A DNA stretch of 64,000 bases from Chanos chanos (lineage: Eukaryota; Chordata; Actinopteri; Gonorynchiformes; Chanidae), in NCBI RefSeq assembly GCF_902362185.1, contig NC_044495.1, positions 13,491,211 to 13,555,210 of the forward strand, given 5' to 3'. Shown here piece by piece: positions 44,901-55,452 of the stretch (position 1 is its first letter; every line of letters begins with the position of its first letter). Under the pieces are notes generated by a model. The model saw only the letters and a list, made by a program, of their open reading frames with translations. It ran no database searches and had not been told where the DNA came from. The position numbers and the translations under genes were made by a program.

Positions 44901-47900
44901 CTGTGGTTTAAAGGTTAGAGAACCTGGCTTGTGACTGGAGGGTTGCCGGTTTGATTCCCAGGCCCAACATCCATGGCTGTGTGCCCTTGTGCAAGGGCAC
45001 TTGACCCTAATGCTCCCTGAGAGAAATGCTGCCCACTGCTCCTGTGTCTGTTATGTGTTCACTACTGTTGTGTTGGATGGGTTAAATGCAGAGGACAAAT
45101 TCACTGCTTGTTGTTCAGTGTGTGTGCAATCACAGAAACTTAAATATTCCTGAATCTCCATTTAAACTCATTTTATAAAATTATTTCTGACAACAGGGTC
45201 CCATCACAAAACTCCACCAAGAGGAACCAAGTGACCTGACATAAGCTACCAAATCAAGAGCAAAGTTCCATCTGCATTTGATGTAGATGTTAGCAAATTA
45301 TTAAAGTGTATTACAACATACAGACAATGTGACATTAACCTGCAATTACAACTATACCTTTTTCCAGCATGTAGATGGTCTGAGTAATATCATTGACATT
45401 ATTTTGCAGTTCATCCACATTGAGATTCTCAAACTTAGTGTCTCTCCATTGACTGTACTGTTTATCCCAGTCTTCCTGCATATCCCAGAGCAGCTTGCGC
45501 AAGTTGAGGGCAGAGTCCACATCTGCCAGTTCAGCTTCAACTGCTTCTGAAATGTAACCCTGGTTCTGGGTCGTGTTTGTCACATTAAAGGTTTTTTTCA
45601 CTGACGAAGTGCTAGTAAGAAGTTCCCCATAGGTGATGTAACTGTGAGCTTTACTGGAATACACGGCAACTTCTTCTGAGAGGGCTTGAAGAACCTCTCT
45701 TGCCACTACTGAGGATGTATAGGAGGACAGAAGAATGGGATTGTTGATCTGCTGAAACAAGAATGGGTCATTCTGAGGGTTGTTGGACAACTTCACTGAG
45801 ATAATATATATGGAAATTTTCACATATTTTCTATTTCAAGACATGAAAAACTTACTTACCTATACCATAGGTAATTTCTTACTAACCTTCATTTTGACAA
45901 CACTGAGTTGATTCCAGAGCTGATTTAATTGCCTTCCCAGATCGGCATTGAATTTGAAAATGTTATCATCCCTTTTAGTCTCACATATCATTACAGTGGA
46001 CTTCAGTCGCTGAAAGCTGGTGACAAGATACTGGTACAAAGCAAACTCCTCAGGAGAGAGAGAGACCTGGAACTCTTTAGCAATGGAATACAACTGTATG
46101 AGGAACTGATACTGCCTCTCCAGGGAAGGGATTTGGATAGAAACTTGATTCAAAAAGGTAAGATAATCGACAAACTCTTCAACTGTATTGATATCTTTCT
46201 CCAGCCTTTTAAGAGCACTTCTGATGACCTGGAAGAGAAGGTATGTAACGATTGATGAAAATGAAAATGTGTAACACAAAGTCCTACAAAACACTAAATA
46301 TTACTTTGTAACTGACAGTAATGATGTGTGATGTATGTAGTTTATGAATGTCGCACAATGTCACACAGAGTCAGTGTTACATCAATATGTGCTTTAGAGT
46401 GAGTAAGGTTTGTTGAGAACAAAGTACCTCCATCAGCTCCAGGTTCTTCCTCTCAGCAAGCATCGGGAGCATGGAGTGAACTGTGGAAAGCAGCTGCTGT
46501 AGATAGTAAAGGCAATTCCTCTGATACTCTCCACTTCTGACCATGAACATGTTGACATGGGCCTCGGTCTCCATCCTGTTTATCAGCCTAACACTCTCAG
46601 TGTGCACAGCCAAAACAGTCTTGATATCTTGAGGGGTCCATTTTTCTCCAGTGAGATATGAATCAATGTCTGTCAACATGGCAGTCTCCACCATACTACA
46701 GAAATGCTCCATTTTCTGACAGTGCACCCTAAGGCCACCAGTTCCTGCTAAGACTATACTCTGGATTGTGGCAAGCTGAAAGAAATTGAATTACTAAAAT
46801 TACAATTTATTATTACATACACTAATACATACATATTAACACTGAATGATAAATCCTTATGCAATCTGTTACTCTTAGGTCACAATAAAAAAATTATTTG
46901 CAAAGTCATCACAAGTATTACATGCACTCTGTTCACAACACTGTGAAGTAAACATACGTTAGACTGGAAAGCATCATCAGTCCCAAGAAACTGCTTTAGG
47001 TTTGGCCATTGCTGTGGATTTTGGCAGCTTTTGACTACATACACCTTATCCACCAGTGGCTTTCGATCAAACACAGGAGGTGAGACTACATCATGGAGTC
47101 TAGGATCCTTTTTAAGAGATGTCTGTTTTGCTGTATTAAAAGAAAATATGCAACAAACTCAAAAAGACAAATCAAGATAAATAATACCATGAAATGTAAT
47201 TTTCTCCAGAGACTGCATCAGACCTGTGCACAGACATATGCATAATGAGGAATCAAGGTCCTATTACATTTCAGAATTTGTTTTTTGTCTAACATACAGT
47301 TGTTTAATCCACAATGCTCATGACTGGATATGAATAGATGACAATAAAGACATCTCTTAAGATTCTCTTACCCACAGTTTGCTCAAAACCTATTAATAAT
47401 TCTTGCATTTTCTGTGAAAACTCATCAGAAGAGGGATGAATGTTCATTTTGACCAGTGCTTTGGTTGAGCTGTAGAAAAAAAGTCAACTTTAAAAGTGAA
47501 TATGTGGTATATACTGGGCTTTTTCACCTTTACTGTAATCATCATACATTAATCTCTGACCACTGCCCTCTGCCTGATAGTATTACTAACCCAAGCCTCA
47601 TTTACCTGTGTTTAAATCTGGTGATACACACTACCTATATGAACAGACACTTATGAAAACTTTTTGTTCTCCGATTTGAATGCTCTGAGAACTAAGAAAA
47701 AAGAGGGGAAAGTAGTGGCAACTGTACCGCCATGGATGATGACTGCTTGCATCAGAAGGGGCAACCACAAGAGATGAGTCTGTAATAACATATCAAGAAT
47801 GTATCATGACACATCATTAATAATTGCGATCCAAAACATTTCCAGTGTTCAGAATCAAATCTACTCTTGACTTAGTTAATGAAACATGTCAAGTGCAGTA

Positions 47901-50900
47901 CTTAGGAACCAGATGTTGAATTCTCCTCTTGCCTGACAGAGACTGATTTAGATTGATTTTTCTGGGTAAACAGTCCGCGTGTTTAAGAACTGACGAACAA
48001 TGGTCAGAACAGATGGCTCTGAGCTAAAAAAGCACTCAACACTCAGCTAATTAAGACTTTTAACTTGCTGTGCTGTGATAATCAGTAGATATACCTGCAA
48101 CATCTACTGCTTTTTACGATACTGGAATGAGCGTGACTTTAGTTTTCACAACCAATAAACTTCCACTAAAAATGCTTATCTGTTGGTACTGGCCACATGC
48201 CTAATTCACCCTTACCATCATCACTGTCTGTCGATTTCTGAGGGTCTACTGACAGCAAGACATTAACTTCAAACACTGGCTTGGTTTCCTCTGCAACTTC
48301 CTTCTTTTCATGAATACTTGTCAAACTCTGTGTAGAATGAATTTAAAACCAATAAGGAGCTCATAAGACATTGTTCTTGAAATATTCCTTTGCCATATGA
48401 GGATAACATGATGAAATATTACCTTACAATAATGGCATTATGACTATATAGAGGGAGAAATCCACAAATAGGAGAAATGTTTTAAAGACAACTAACACAA
48501 TTATCATAAGTATATGCCACTCTGCCAATACCTTGTCATCTGTGTTGTGTGGACCTGACAACTGTTTGCTGTGAAATAAATTGAAGAAACTAGATTTAAC
48601 AGGTAACAGGTATGAAACGCTTCAAGAGACAATGCCACTGTCATGTGGCATAAATGTACACATTTTAAAACAGAACAATATGAGCCACAATTCACAGCGA
48701 GACAACACAAAGAATGTCTACAAGAGAAATACATTGTCATTTCTGTCATCTGACCTCTTTTCTGCAAGCTTGTCATTGCGGCTGTAAGATGCCTGCAGAA
48801 ATATCAGCAGCTGTTGAACAGCAGTTTTCACAAGGCCACAAAGCATCTCCTCAAACCACTTATCCACTACACCAACAAAGCGGATAAACTGATGTCCTAT
48901 GTCGCGCCACTCAGCCAGTTCGGCATAAAGTGGCCGTCTGTCAGTGTTTGAGTTAGAAAGGAAGAGCCTTTGAGCACCCTGTAGCTCTGCTGCCTGGAAG
49001 AAGAGAGACATAAAGCCAATGAGGAAATAAAAACAGAAAAATCTAAAAATAGACAACATGACAAACAGCCAAACAAGAAAAAAGAACTTAATATTCACCT
49101 TCAAACAGGTAGCACGAATCAGAGTAATGACTTTGTTACGCAGGGACTGAAGGTGTTTCGAGGCAGCTACACTCTGTTCAGCTTGAACCTCACAAAACTC
49201 CCGTAATGAGTATGTGACTGATTTGTCCAACTTCAGTTTAAAAGGAGCAGGAGAGAATTTGACATTATGTGCATAAGTCCACAATAAATGTACATTTCGT
49301 GTCAATAACAGAAATTTTGCCTGCCTTTATTAAAACAATGTAACTGTCTGTATCTCTGAGTTGTCTGCTGTCACTGGCCACCTCAAAAAGTCCTTTGATT
49401 AAAATAAGGCCTCTTGAGAGGATTTCATCAGCGAAGAATAGTCCTTTAAATATTGCTGCCCTAAAAAATCAATATTATACATAAGCAAGGCAGTCCCTAC
49501 ATCAAAATAACTATTTACAGTGCAAAAATGTTTGTTTAATAATGCTTTTTCATTCAATATAAATTGAAAATAACATCTTCCCTGAAATACAAAGAATGTT
49601 CCAGAAATCTGAGTTCCATTTCTGACCTTGAATTTCTGCCCTTTGAGTGCCATACTGCTGCCCTCCAGATCTTAAAAGCTTTCCAGATTCTGTTCAGGGA
49701 AGGAATTATTTCTCTGGTTTATCAATACTTTATCAGAAATGTGTATTATCATATCTTCTGACAAGAACAAATATTTACAAAAACAAAAGTCTGGGCAAAC
49801 AGACTACCTCATTACCTGAAACTGGCAAAGAATGGCAACTTCAAGATTTTAAAAAAGAGCTCTCTTTCCGATAACCAGACCAACGTTGGAATGAGCTCAG
49901 CATCACTGTCATCCAATGCTGAGACCTGCCATATAAAGCTACTATAACCTTTTTATTCTTGATTTATAGCTGTTAATTTCAACACATTTAGTATTGTGAA
50001 TAATATTACTAATTAATTACTGGTTTAAACTGGCAAAAGCAAAGTAGAAACTAATAGTTACAGGTTACTTATAGTTACTATCAATATAACTAAACAGTCA
50101 CTTAGTGGGGAAAAAAACTGATAAAGTGACATCACTTATAAATCACAAAACATTAAAGCTGAGGTATGATCTGACCTTAATTATACTTGAAGCACTCACA
50201 GTCCAGTACTCCCTGCTTTGCTTGGCTGTCTTGACTGAGACCACCTGAAGGTCATAAAGGCTACTTGGAATTCTGGTATCATCTCTTTGTCTCATTCTGC
50301 AGTATACATACTCTCCGGTGTCTTTTATTTCAGCAGAATGATCCTGAGTTAAAAGTTTTACATTTAAAATGTGTAAATGATGCAAAACAAAGACTAAACA
50401 TAAACATTTATCTGTTTTTGGGATGTCTTTCAAAACAAGTTAAAGTCCATGATATCTGTGCATAGAGGTACATTTGCATCAAGATGTGTTTGCTAAATCA
50501 CTCCAGAGGAAGGTATTTTTAATCAAAAGTGGGAGAAAAAAAGTCTGTACATTTGCTGGATCTGATTTAAATGATTTCAATGTTTCTCTGTCTGGAACCA
50601 CAGTAGACCAGCCCAGTTTTTCTCTCAGTCTCATAATGTGACAGGAAGCACAGTCATTTTCAGGTTCTGTAAATGGAAAAAAAAAAGATTATACAACGAT
50701 ACATTAATCATAGGAATGTCCTCAAAACACAACTACAGTGAAAGAAAAATGTATATAATAATTCATTAAATGAGCAATAAATGGTAAATTACCTTTAGAA
50801 TCAAAGTAAGCATCATTATTCCTCATGGCTGGAATAAAAGAAGTGCCATTTTTTTTCTTCTTGTTCATGAGAGAGTCTGATTTTATGTTACTTATAAGAA

Positions 50901-51403
50901 AAAGGTGATCTGCAAAGACAGAGGTCCACTTGTGGCATAACTGGCATAATGTGTCAAACTTTGCAAAAACATTGGGGATATTCTTATCTGTATTAAGCAT
51001 ACTTAAAACGCATGACATGTAATGTGTAGCAATAAATTAATATGGTCTAGTCACAAGTTCAAAGTAATGTACAGTTTAGCCTTGGATCAGACCACATTCC
51101 AGAAAGGCAGCAATATGATATAATTTATTTTAAACTGTCACCCATTGTCCTAAATGACAAAGAAAAGGGGCGAAGAAAATATATCTCTTATTGCTTTGAA
51201 GGAAAGGGTTGTTTTCCCAGAATTACTGTAAATAAACAACGCATGACCAAATAGCCTACGAGTAAAAAAGTCATAAGCATTATAGTGGGAGGTTTGACGG
51301 CGTTTATTAGTGTACAGTTCCATCAAAAAGCCCCTGCTGCTCACACAGTGCAGTGTTAGCACTCTGGGTGGGAAGGACACTTACCCTTATTGTGAGAACA
51401 CAT
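19860..51403 (-). CDS. Axonemal dynein heavy chain, inner-arm type (DNAH14-like?), complete gene
   Basis: Microtubule minus-end motor of the ciliary axoneme, here a single 31.5-kb gene of many short exons. The first coding exon is 51385-51403 (ATG at 51403, MCSHNK). It joins in phase to 50793-50828 and 50551-50666, which holds [16 protein letters not shown]. The last exon is 19860-20072, ending [15 protein letters not shown]. All heavy-chain parts are present in order on the minus strand: tail, linker, AAA1-AAA4, stalk with microtubule-binding domain, AAA5, AAA6, C-terminal domain (separate entries). Every exon I examined stays open. The C-terminal pattern [20 protein letters not shown] followed by STNFITA is that of the single-headed inner-arm group (DNAH1/3/6/7/12/14) and not of DNAH5/8/9/11. 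I lean to DNAH14 from the N-terminal wording and the C-terminus, but cannot settle the paralogue by eye. The oddities are a degenerate AAA4 P-loop and FDEFNC in AAA1. Confidence 0.93.
20761..20858. repeat. Imperfect tandem pair of ~48-bp units
   Basis: Two adjacent diverged units in a dynein intron, each with gtaac, gtcatt, tttatgt and aaagatatgca in the same order. An old local duplication; no element family recognised. Confidence 0.6.
24112..24190. repeat. (GATAT)n pentanucleotide microsatellite
   Basis: About 80 bases of gatat units with occasional gatatat variants, in a dynein intron. It creates a spurious Ile/Ser/Tyr-rich open frame on the minus strand that I do not count as coding. Confidence 0.95.
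24504..28954 (-). CDS. Dynein heavy chain: AAA5 and AAA6
   Basis: Part of the dynein gene. AAA5: [20 protein letters not shown], then [20 protein letters not shown] and [14 protein letters not shown] at 28.25-28.5 kb, the standard AAA5 hallmark; then [20 protein letters not shown] and [23 protein letters not shown]6: the long helical link [20 protein letters not shown] at 26.8 kb, [10 protein letters not shown] joined to GMDPASHV, and [20 protein letters not shown] followed by [17 protein letters not shown] at 24.55 kb. All typical of an intact ring. Confidence 0.85.
27807..27946. mobile_element. Possible small hAT-like MITE
   Basis: About 140 bases in a dynein intron bounded by caagggtgccaa and ttgggcacccctg, which are roughly inverted. 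Many non-autonomous fish elements end in caggggtgcc-type repeats. No clear target-site duplication is visible, so the call is tentative. Confidence 0.35.
28990..31020 (-). CDS. Dynein heavy chain: stalk coiled coil and microtubule-binding domain
   Basis: Part of the dynein gene. The outgoing helix CC1 spans about 30.25-31.0 kb ([40 protein letters not shown]). The head follows: [18 protein letters not shown] (30.1 kb), [20 protein letters not shown] (29.8 kb), and [20 protein letters not shown] (29.5 kb), the closing helix of the domain. Returning helix CC2 starts [20 protein letters not shown] at 29.3 kb. The order and the WV-x-ALEHYH pattern match functional stalks, so this chain should bind microtubules. 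Confidence 0.85.
31100..33370 (-). CDS. Dynein heavy chain: AAA4 with degenerate nucleotide site
   Basis: Part of the dynein gene. Upstream helix [20 protein letters not shown] (about 32.7 kb) joins in phase 0 to [20 protein letters not shown]. At the place of the usual GVGGSGKQSL P-loop the sequence reads GFDGTRKLE (32136-32159): the glycine before the lysine is Arg and the following Gln-Ser is Leu-Glu. The rest of AAA4 is ordinary: [39 protein letters not shown], and [10 protein letters not shown] followed by [18 protein letters not shown] at 31.1-31.3 kb. So the fold is probably kept while nucleotide binding at AAA4 is likely lost. Confidence 0.85.
33386..35687 (-). CDS. Dynein heavy chain: AAA3
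   Basis: Part of the dynein gene. The Walker A motif GESGVGKT is split by a short phase-1 intron: PVLLTG ends one exon (about 35444) and [17 protein letters not shown] opens the next. Then [12 protein letters not shown], Walker [21 protein letters not shown] at 34.5 kb, the segment [15 protein letters not shown], and the lid [19 protein letters not shown] at 33.48 kb. All key residues are present. The intron before it carries the hAT-like element at 35717-36014. Confidence 0.88.
34605..34626. repeat. Poly(A) run
   Basis: An A-only run of about 20 bases beside the AAA3 exon. On the minus strand it is a T run just upstream of the splice acceptor, so it may serve as an extended polypyrimidine tract. 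Confidence 0.85.
35717..36014. mobile_element. hAT-like MITE with internal tandem duplication
   Basis: A 298-base non-autonomous element in the dynein intron before AAA3. Its ends are inverted: left tggggctgtggagtcg, right cgactccacagccctg. They are flanked by an 8-bp near-duplication, ATTGCATC on the left and ATAGCATC on the right, the target-site length of hAT transposons. Inside, two related units of about 140 bases follow each other, each made of gagtcgga-type repeats, a ggtacc(a/g)taaattgaggagtc block and gaaggttttgtgta. It contains no transposase; the open frames in it are simple-sequence artefacts. Confidence 0.75.
36078..39667 (-). CDS. Dynein heavy chain: AAA2
   Basis: Part of the dynein gene. 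Walker A GPTGGGKT lies at 38596-38619 (context [20 protein letters not shown]), followed by [18 protein letters not shown] at 38220-38300. The Walker B region [20 protein letters not shown] lies at 37390-37460, with [11 protein letters not shown]. Further exons near 36.8-37.1 kb and 36.3-36.5 kb lead to [17 protein letters not shown] at about 36.1 kb, the usual link to AAA3. Complete in its motifs; in dyneins AAA2 binds but does not hydrolyse ATP. Confidence 0.85.
37519..37545. repeat. (CA)n microsatellite
   Basis: Short CA array with cgcatgca interruption in a dynein intron. It generates a spurious Cys/Val-rich minus-strand frame. Confidence 0.8.
39668..41492 (-). CDS. Dynein heavy chain: AAA1 (main ATPase site)
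   Basis: Part of the dynein gene and the principal ATP-hydrolysing module. Seen: [20 protein letters not shown]; Walker A GPTGTGKT at 41247-41270; then [18 protein letters not shown] and [15 protein letters not shown]; Walker B CCFDEFN at 40886-40906; FEGREIRLNSSC; the sensor region [24 protein letters not shown]; and [20 protein letters not shown]. The catalytic lysine and the Asp-Glu pair are intact, so this ring should hydrolyse ATP. One departure: the residue after FDEFN is Cys, where dyneins nearly always have Arg. Confidence 0.9.
41606..46294 (-). CDS. Dynein heavy chain: linker (DHC_N2) exons
   Basis: Part of the dynein gene; the linker is the lever that swings over the AAA ring. Exons include 45860-46250, 45359-45760 ([20 protein letters not shown]), 44298-44520, 43810-44034, 43141-43310, 42771-42990 ([20 protein letters not shown], a family hallmark), 42090-42180, and 41630-41890. 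The segment ends next to AAA1 at [18 protein letters not shown] lies in an intron at about 44.9-45.1 kb and a GA microsatellite next to the exon at 41.9 kb. Confidence 0.8.
41904..41940. repeat. (GA)n microsatellite at a splice acceptor
   Basis: About 37 bases of GA just upstream (minus strand) of a linker exon of the dynein. On the coding strand it reads as a CT tract and so forms part of the polypyrimidine tract before the acceptor. Confidence 0.9.
44895..45141 (+). mobile_element. tRNA-derived SINE of fish type
   Basis: About 250 bases in a dynein linker intron, on the strand opposite to the gene. The head is tRNA-like with an A box tggtttaaagg near 44904 and a B box ggtttgattcc at 44948-44958. 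The body has the phrases found in common fish SINEs: gcccttgtgcaagggcac, ctaatgctccctgag, cccactgctcctgtg and ggttaaatgcagaggacaaa. The 3' end is near caatcacagaaactt. It differs from what I recall of family consensus at several places, so it is not very young. Confidence 0.8.
46377..51403 (-). CDS. Dynein heavy chain: N-terminal tail exons
   Basis: Part of the dynein gene. The tail binds intermediate and light chains and docks the arm on the doublet. Recognisable coding stretches include 50172-50343 ([23 protein letters not shown]), 49850-49925 ([20 protein letters not shown]), an exon near 49628-49690 ([18 protein letters not shown]), 48750-49250 and 46380-46725 (helical). Divergent sequence, as usual for heavy-chain tails. 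The 49.4-51.4 kb exons were joined by phase; the rest I place by composition and order only. Confidence 0.75.
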
Positions 51404-51890
51404 GGTTGGTTGAGGTCGTAACACTTTTCAAGCTGGAGTACTGTAAGATATTTTCACGTTACAAGCAGGCATGAATAACATTTACTCAAATTTTAACCAC
51501 ATTTAGCCACGGGGGTTCGTTTTTGGTCCAATCTGTGAAATGTGTGATCACTGACAGTTGATACTGATAATAGAATTCCACCTTGTCACCACAGGTCTCA
51601 GAGTTCATGCTTTCTCTTCACATTTATAAGGGCATATTTTTGCATCTGCTGTCTCTATGTGTTGTACCTTAAAATTTCTCTTTGTGGCATTCATTCTTAA
51701 CACATTAAACAAAGCAAACTGCCCACTGCGAGAGCAGTGACTTGCCAGGAAGTCTGCAAATGATGCCTTAGAGTGACCAGATTTTTCCCCCTAAATTTGT
51801 TTTCTAAATTGATAACACTGATGATACATTCTAAGTAAACTTGCAAAATAACGCCTCATCTGCTTCAATCAATATGTTGCGATAAAGGAC

Positions 51891-51932
51891 GCAACCATTC
51901 TCGTCATCTCGTATGATGGCGAGAATGGTTGC
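51891..51932. repeat. Near-perfect inverted repeat (hairpin)
   Basis: Arms of 18 bases, gcaaccattctcgtcatc and gatggcgagaatggttgc, pair with one G-T wobble around a 6-base loop. Beyond them gataa and ttatc can pair across a 5-base bulge. It lies about 490 bases upstream of the dynein start codon. Confidence 0.8.
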
Positions 51933-54305
51933 TTATCTTTCATGAAAAAAAAAAAAAACTCATTTGAGGCTCTGAGAAACGTGACGACAAATACAGTAGC
52001 TAATCCAGTTAGCTATATTGTACACTGCAATTTGTTACAATTAGTTAAGGTAGCACTTCACTTAAGATTCACTTTTTCAACACCATTCTCTTATCAGCCT
52101 CTTTCGTATGACACTGGCGTGAGTTTATCAGGAATGTTCAAAGCAACACCTCACGTATATGGTAAATGCAATGTTAGCAAGTCGTCATAACAAGAAACTC
52201 AACTGTTTCACTGTTAACTGGGACTGAAAATAAACGTGCTAAAGCTGGAAATTGTTCATAAATTTACAATAAATTCACTTAAAATAGAGGTTCTAGAGTA
52301 ACTGTACTATTTTATAATATCTGCGAAGTTAACTGACAGACAAGAGTATCGGATGTTTACTGGATTGCTAGCACACAAAATTAGACGCATACCCATAAAA
52401 AACCGCCGTCTGGTCGGTAACAATTAACGGTCGGGTAGCCAACTGGACTGATGAGTGACTGTAAATAAAGCCCCTAAGTAACCGATCACCGAACTTTCAG
52501 TTATGTAAGAATTCGAATTCTAATGTCAAATATAGGCCTACATTAGTTTAACTAGCAAAAAGAGGATAGGAAACTAAAATGTCAATGTTAATGAATAGCC
52601 TATCTATAGGCCTTTTTTGAAATCCCATGTTTGACATAGGGATATCATTTTTAAATCTTATTAATCGGTAAAAATGAATACTACAGTGGATTTTCAAAAC
52701 CGCTAAACCATAGCTCCCTATTTGTCGGTACAGGCCTACCCCGAAACACATTCTAGTCCATCAGCCTTTAAAAATCATCTAAAATACTGCGTTCCAGGAT
52801 TGCATAAATGCACTCGAAATTAGGCTACTTTGATTTATTGCTTCCCTTTGCAGCACAAGGATTTCTGACCTTTAGTTAACCATTTCTGACCATTAGTTAA
52901 CCGTTCCTGTTTGTTCAGCACGCGCGACATAACCGCACAATGTAAAAGAGACTCAATCAACAATACATTGATATAGCCTACATTTTGAATTTCAAAATGC
53001 AAACAACAAATAACACTTAGTACTGGTCTGCTAAAATGAACAATAAGCACCTCAACAGCGTGGGCGGAAAGCCTATTTCTGCTTTTTACTCAATCATATT
53101 ATGTTCTGCAAGTTTAAAAACCCTACTCCATGGGAAAAAACCGGTGTTTATGAATAATTCTTTTTGCATACATTTGCAACAGGTTTCCTGAATACATGTT
53201 TTGTGATTAGAAGCGAAATTTACATAAAGCCCGAGTGAGCTGAATTTTTGAAAGTCAAATTAGAACATATTGAGGAGGCACATCAAGCCAGAATATAGCC
53301 CCTATCATTCAAAATAAACTGCTTTCGTAACTTGCTCAATGCAAATGAACAAAGTATGTATTGGAGGCTTGTTGGTCGTCCAGTTTGACCGGTATCTTTG
53401 CCTTTCTGGGAAATTTGCTTTCCTTCTCCACTACTAGGCTAAGTACGCTGCGTTTCACAACTGAAAGTTTACAATAAAAGGGATAGCATCGTAAATAAAC
53501 ACGCCTCTACAATACTAAACTGGGCTAATTATCTATTAAAGAACCGCGCTGATAAAGGTAAGGTTGTATTTTATGTACAGTTGTCGCCTGTTCTCACAGC
53601 AATAGAATCAAGAATACTCTGACAATCCTTTGACCGAAGTACCTGTAGGTATTGTTGGACACTGTAACCAACAAGCCACAGCACGGTAGGCAACATGTTT
53701 ATTTCGTCACGACAAATCCAGCGATGCTTTAAAAAAATCCGCAGAGTTAAGAAATTTCCATTAACACTGCCTCTGCAAAATAGCGTAATAAATAAATATA
53801 GTCTTTATGAACAGAAAACAAATCTAATGACAGGAATCATGATGGTTCTATTAAGCGACATCTGAAACGGCGCTCAGTCGCAAAAGGAATAATGTTTTGG
53901 CGGCTGCATTTTTGTTTGATGAAAGAAAGTGGAACATGAGATGCGAAAATGACAAAATGACTTTCTTAAACTGGTGGATCGTTGAATGGTACTCTGGATG
54001 TGTCAGGATGGAACATGTGCAGAACCGTAAACAGACTAAACAAAACATGTAGTGTAGATGGGATATTACTGATGTTGGTTGATGTTTACTACAGAAATGA
54101 CAAAGTAATAAACTGTTACAACTCTCTTCATTTTTGTTTCATGTGAATCAATCAAATGTCTGTCCAGCCATTGCCGTTTTATCCTTCCATAGGTATTGCA
54201 GAGGTCTGGGAAACAGTTTTGCAAAAACAGTGTGTATAAGTACCTGTCTTCTCCTCTAACCTGATCTTCTTCAGTTCACTTTTCCCCCTTTTCCATTTTT
54301 TTCAG

Positions 54306-54333
54306 AGGCAGAATAGAAAATCATTTTTGGAAG
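54306..54333 (+). other. Candidate 28-nt 5' UTR exon of adgrf3
   Basis: A long pyrimidine tract ending tttttttcag precedes 28 bases that end ggaag|gtaata. It lies about 200 bases upstream of the exon with the start codon, so it is a plausible small noncoding exon. It rests on splice-site appearance only. Confidence 0.4.
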
Positions 54334-54538
54334 GTAATATACCATCTGGACATCATTTTTGTGTGCTATCGTATTTCTCAGTTAACTGGCTAGAGTGAAT
54401 AAGCAGTGTGAGAGATGAGTATGTACATTGCAGATTACACTGTATTTACACAAATTGTTACAATGTAATACAAGTTTGGTGACATGAGGTTGCTCATGAT
54501 GAACAATATATATTTTTAATCCATTTTCAGGTACCAAA

Positions 54539-55408
54539 ATGAAACCTTTTACCATGCTGATTTTGAGTTTTTTTGGTTTCCTTTACATCAAGGTTTGTCA
54601 AGAATAGAATGGCATATTCAAAATATATTGAAAAAGCATTATGCTTGCTAATCACATTTCATACAGTTCTGTAACTCATTAGACCAACAAGAATATTTTT
54701 CAATTCTTTTTTAATGTGTGACATGTCAGTATTCCTCTTGACCATTCTGTTTTTTTTGTTTTTTGTTTCTGTTTTTTCTTTGCATTTCAGGTTTCTGCAA
54801 CAGGTGATTTTTTGCTATTCAGCAATATCAGACTGTTTTGGTATATGAGACACAATTACTTGTTATCATTACACATTTTTATCTGAAGGGAGAGTCTGTT
54901 ATTGTTTTTCATACTATTTTGCAGATAATTCCACAAAGGTTCTCTATGCTGATCTTGTAATCGAGAAGTCAGCACTTCACCGCTTCATGCAGTTCATTGA
55001 GGAAATGGGAGCTGTTACAGATCACAATTTCACAACAGTGTCACATTTTGCAGTCACAACAGGTACATCACACTTATACAGAACATGTGACTTTAAATTA
55101 AGTAATATATTTTTAAACAATGGACAGATCTAAAAAGTATTCCTGTCAAAAAATATCACTGTCCTATGTGATTTCTAGGTAAGTGGTTTAATTAATCATG
55201 ACAATATTTGTATTAATAGATTGCAGTCCAGATGGAGGGAAGAACAACTGCAGCTGTTTAGAGAATTACTCTTGGACTGAAGATGTTTCTGAAAGTAATC
55301 AATGCTGGAATAAGAACTGTGTATTTGATACTTCAGAGGTCACTGCCGTGTGTCTTCCTGTAAACAGAGGTAATGTGTGGCAGTTCTAAAACTGTGTGTG
55401 TGTATGTG

Positions 55409-55452
<44 letters not shown>

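Larger units (their letters stand above)
51404..54530. other. Head-to-head intergenic region dynein / adgrf3
   Basis: 3.1 kb between divergent genes, holding both promoters. No coding exon recognised; the ORFs present are short. Notable are the hairpin at 51891-51932, a local duplication of (t)ttctgacc-ttagttaacc near 52861-52905, and a candidate 5' UTR exon at 54306-54333. Confidence 0.45.
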
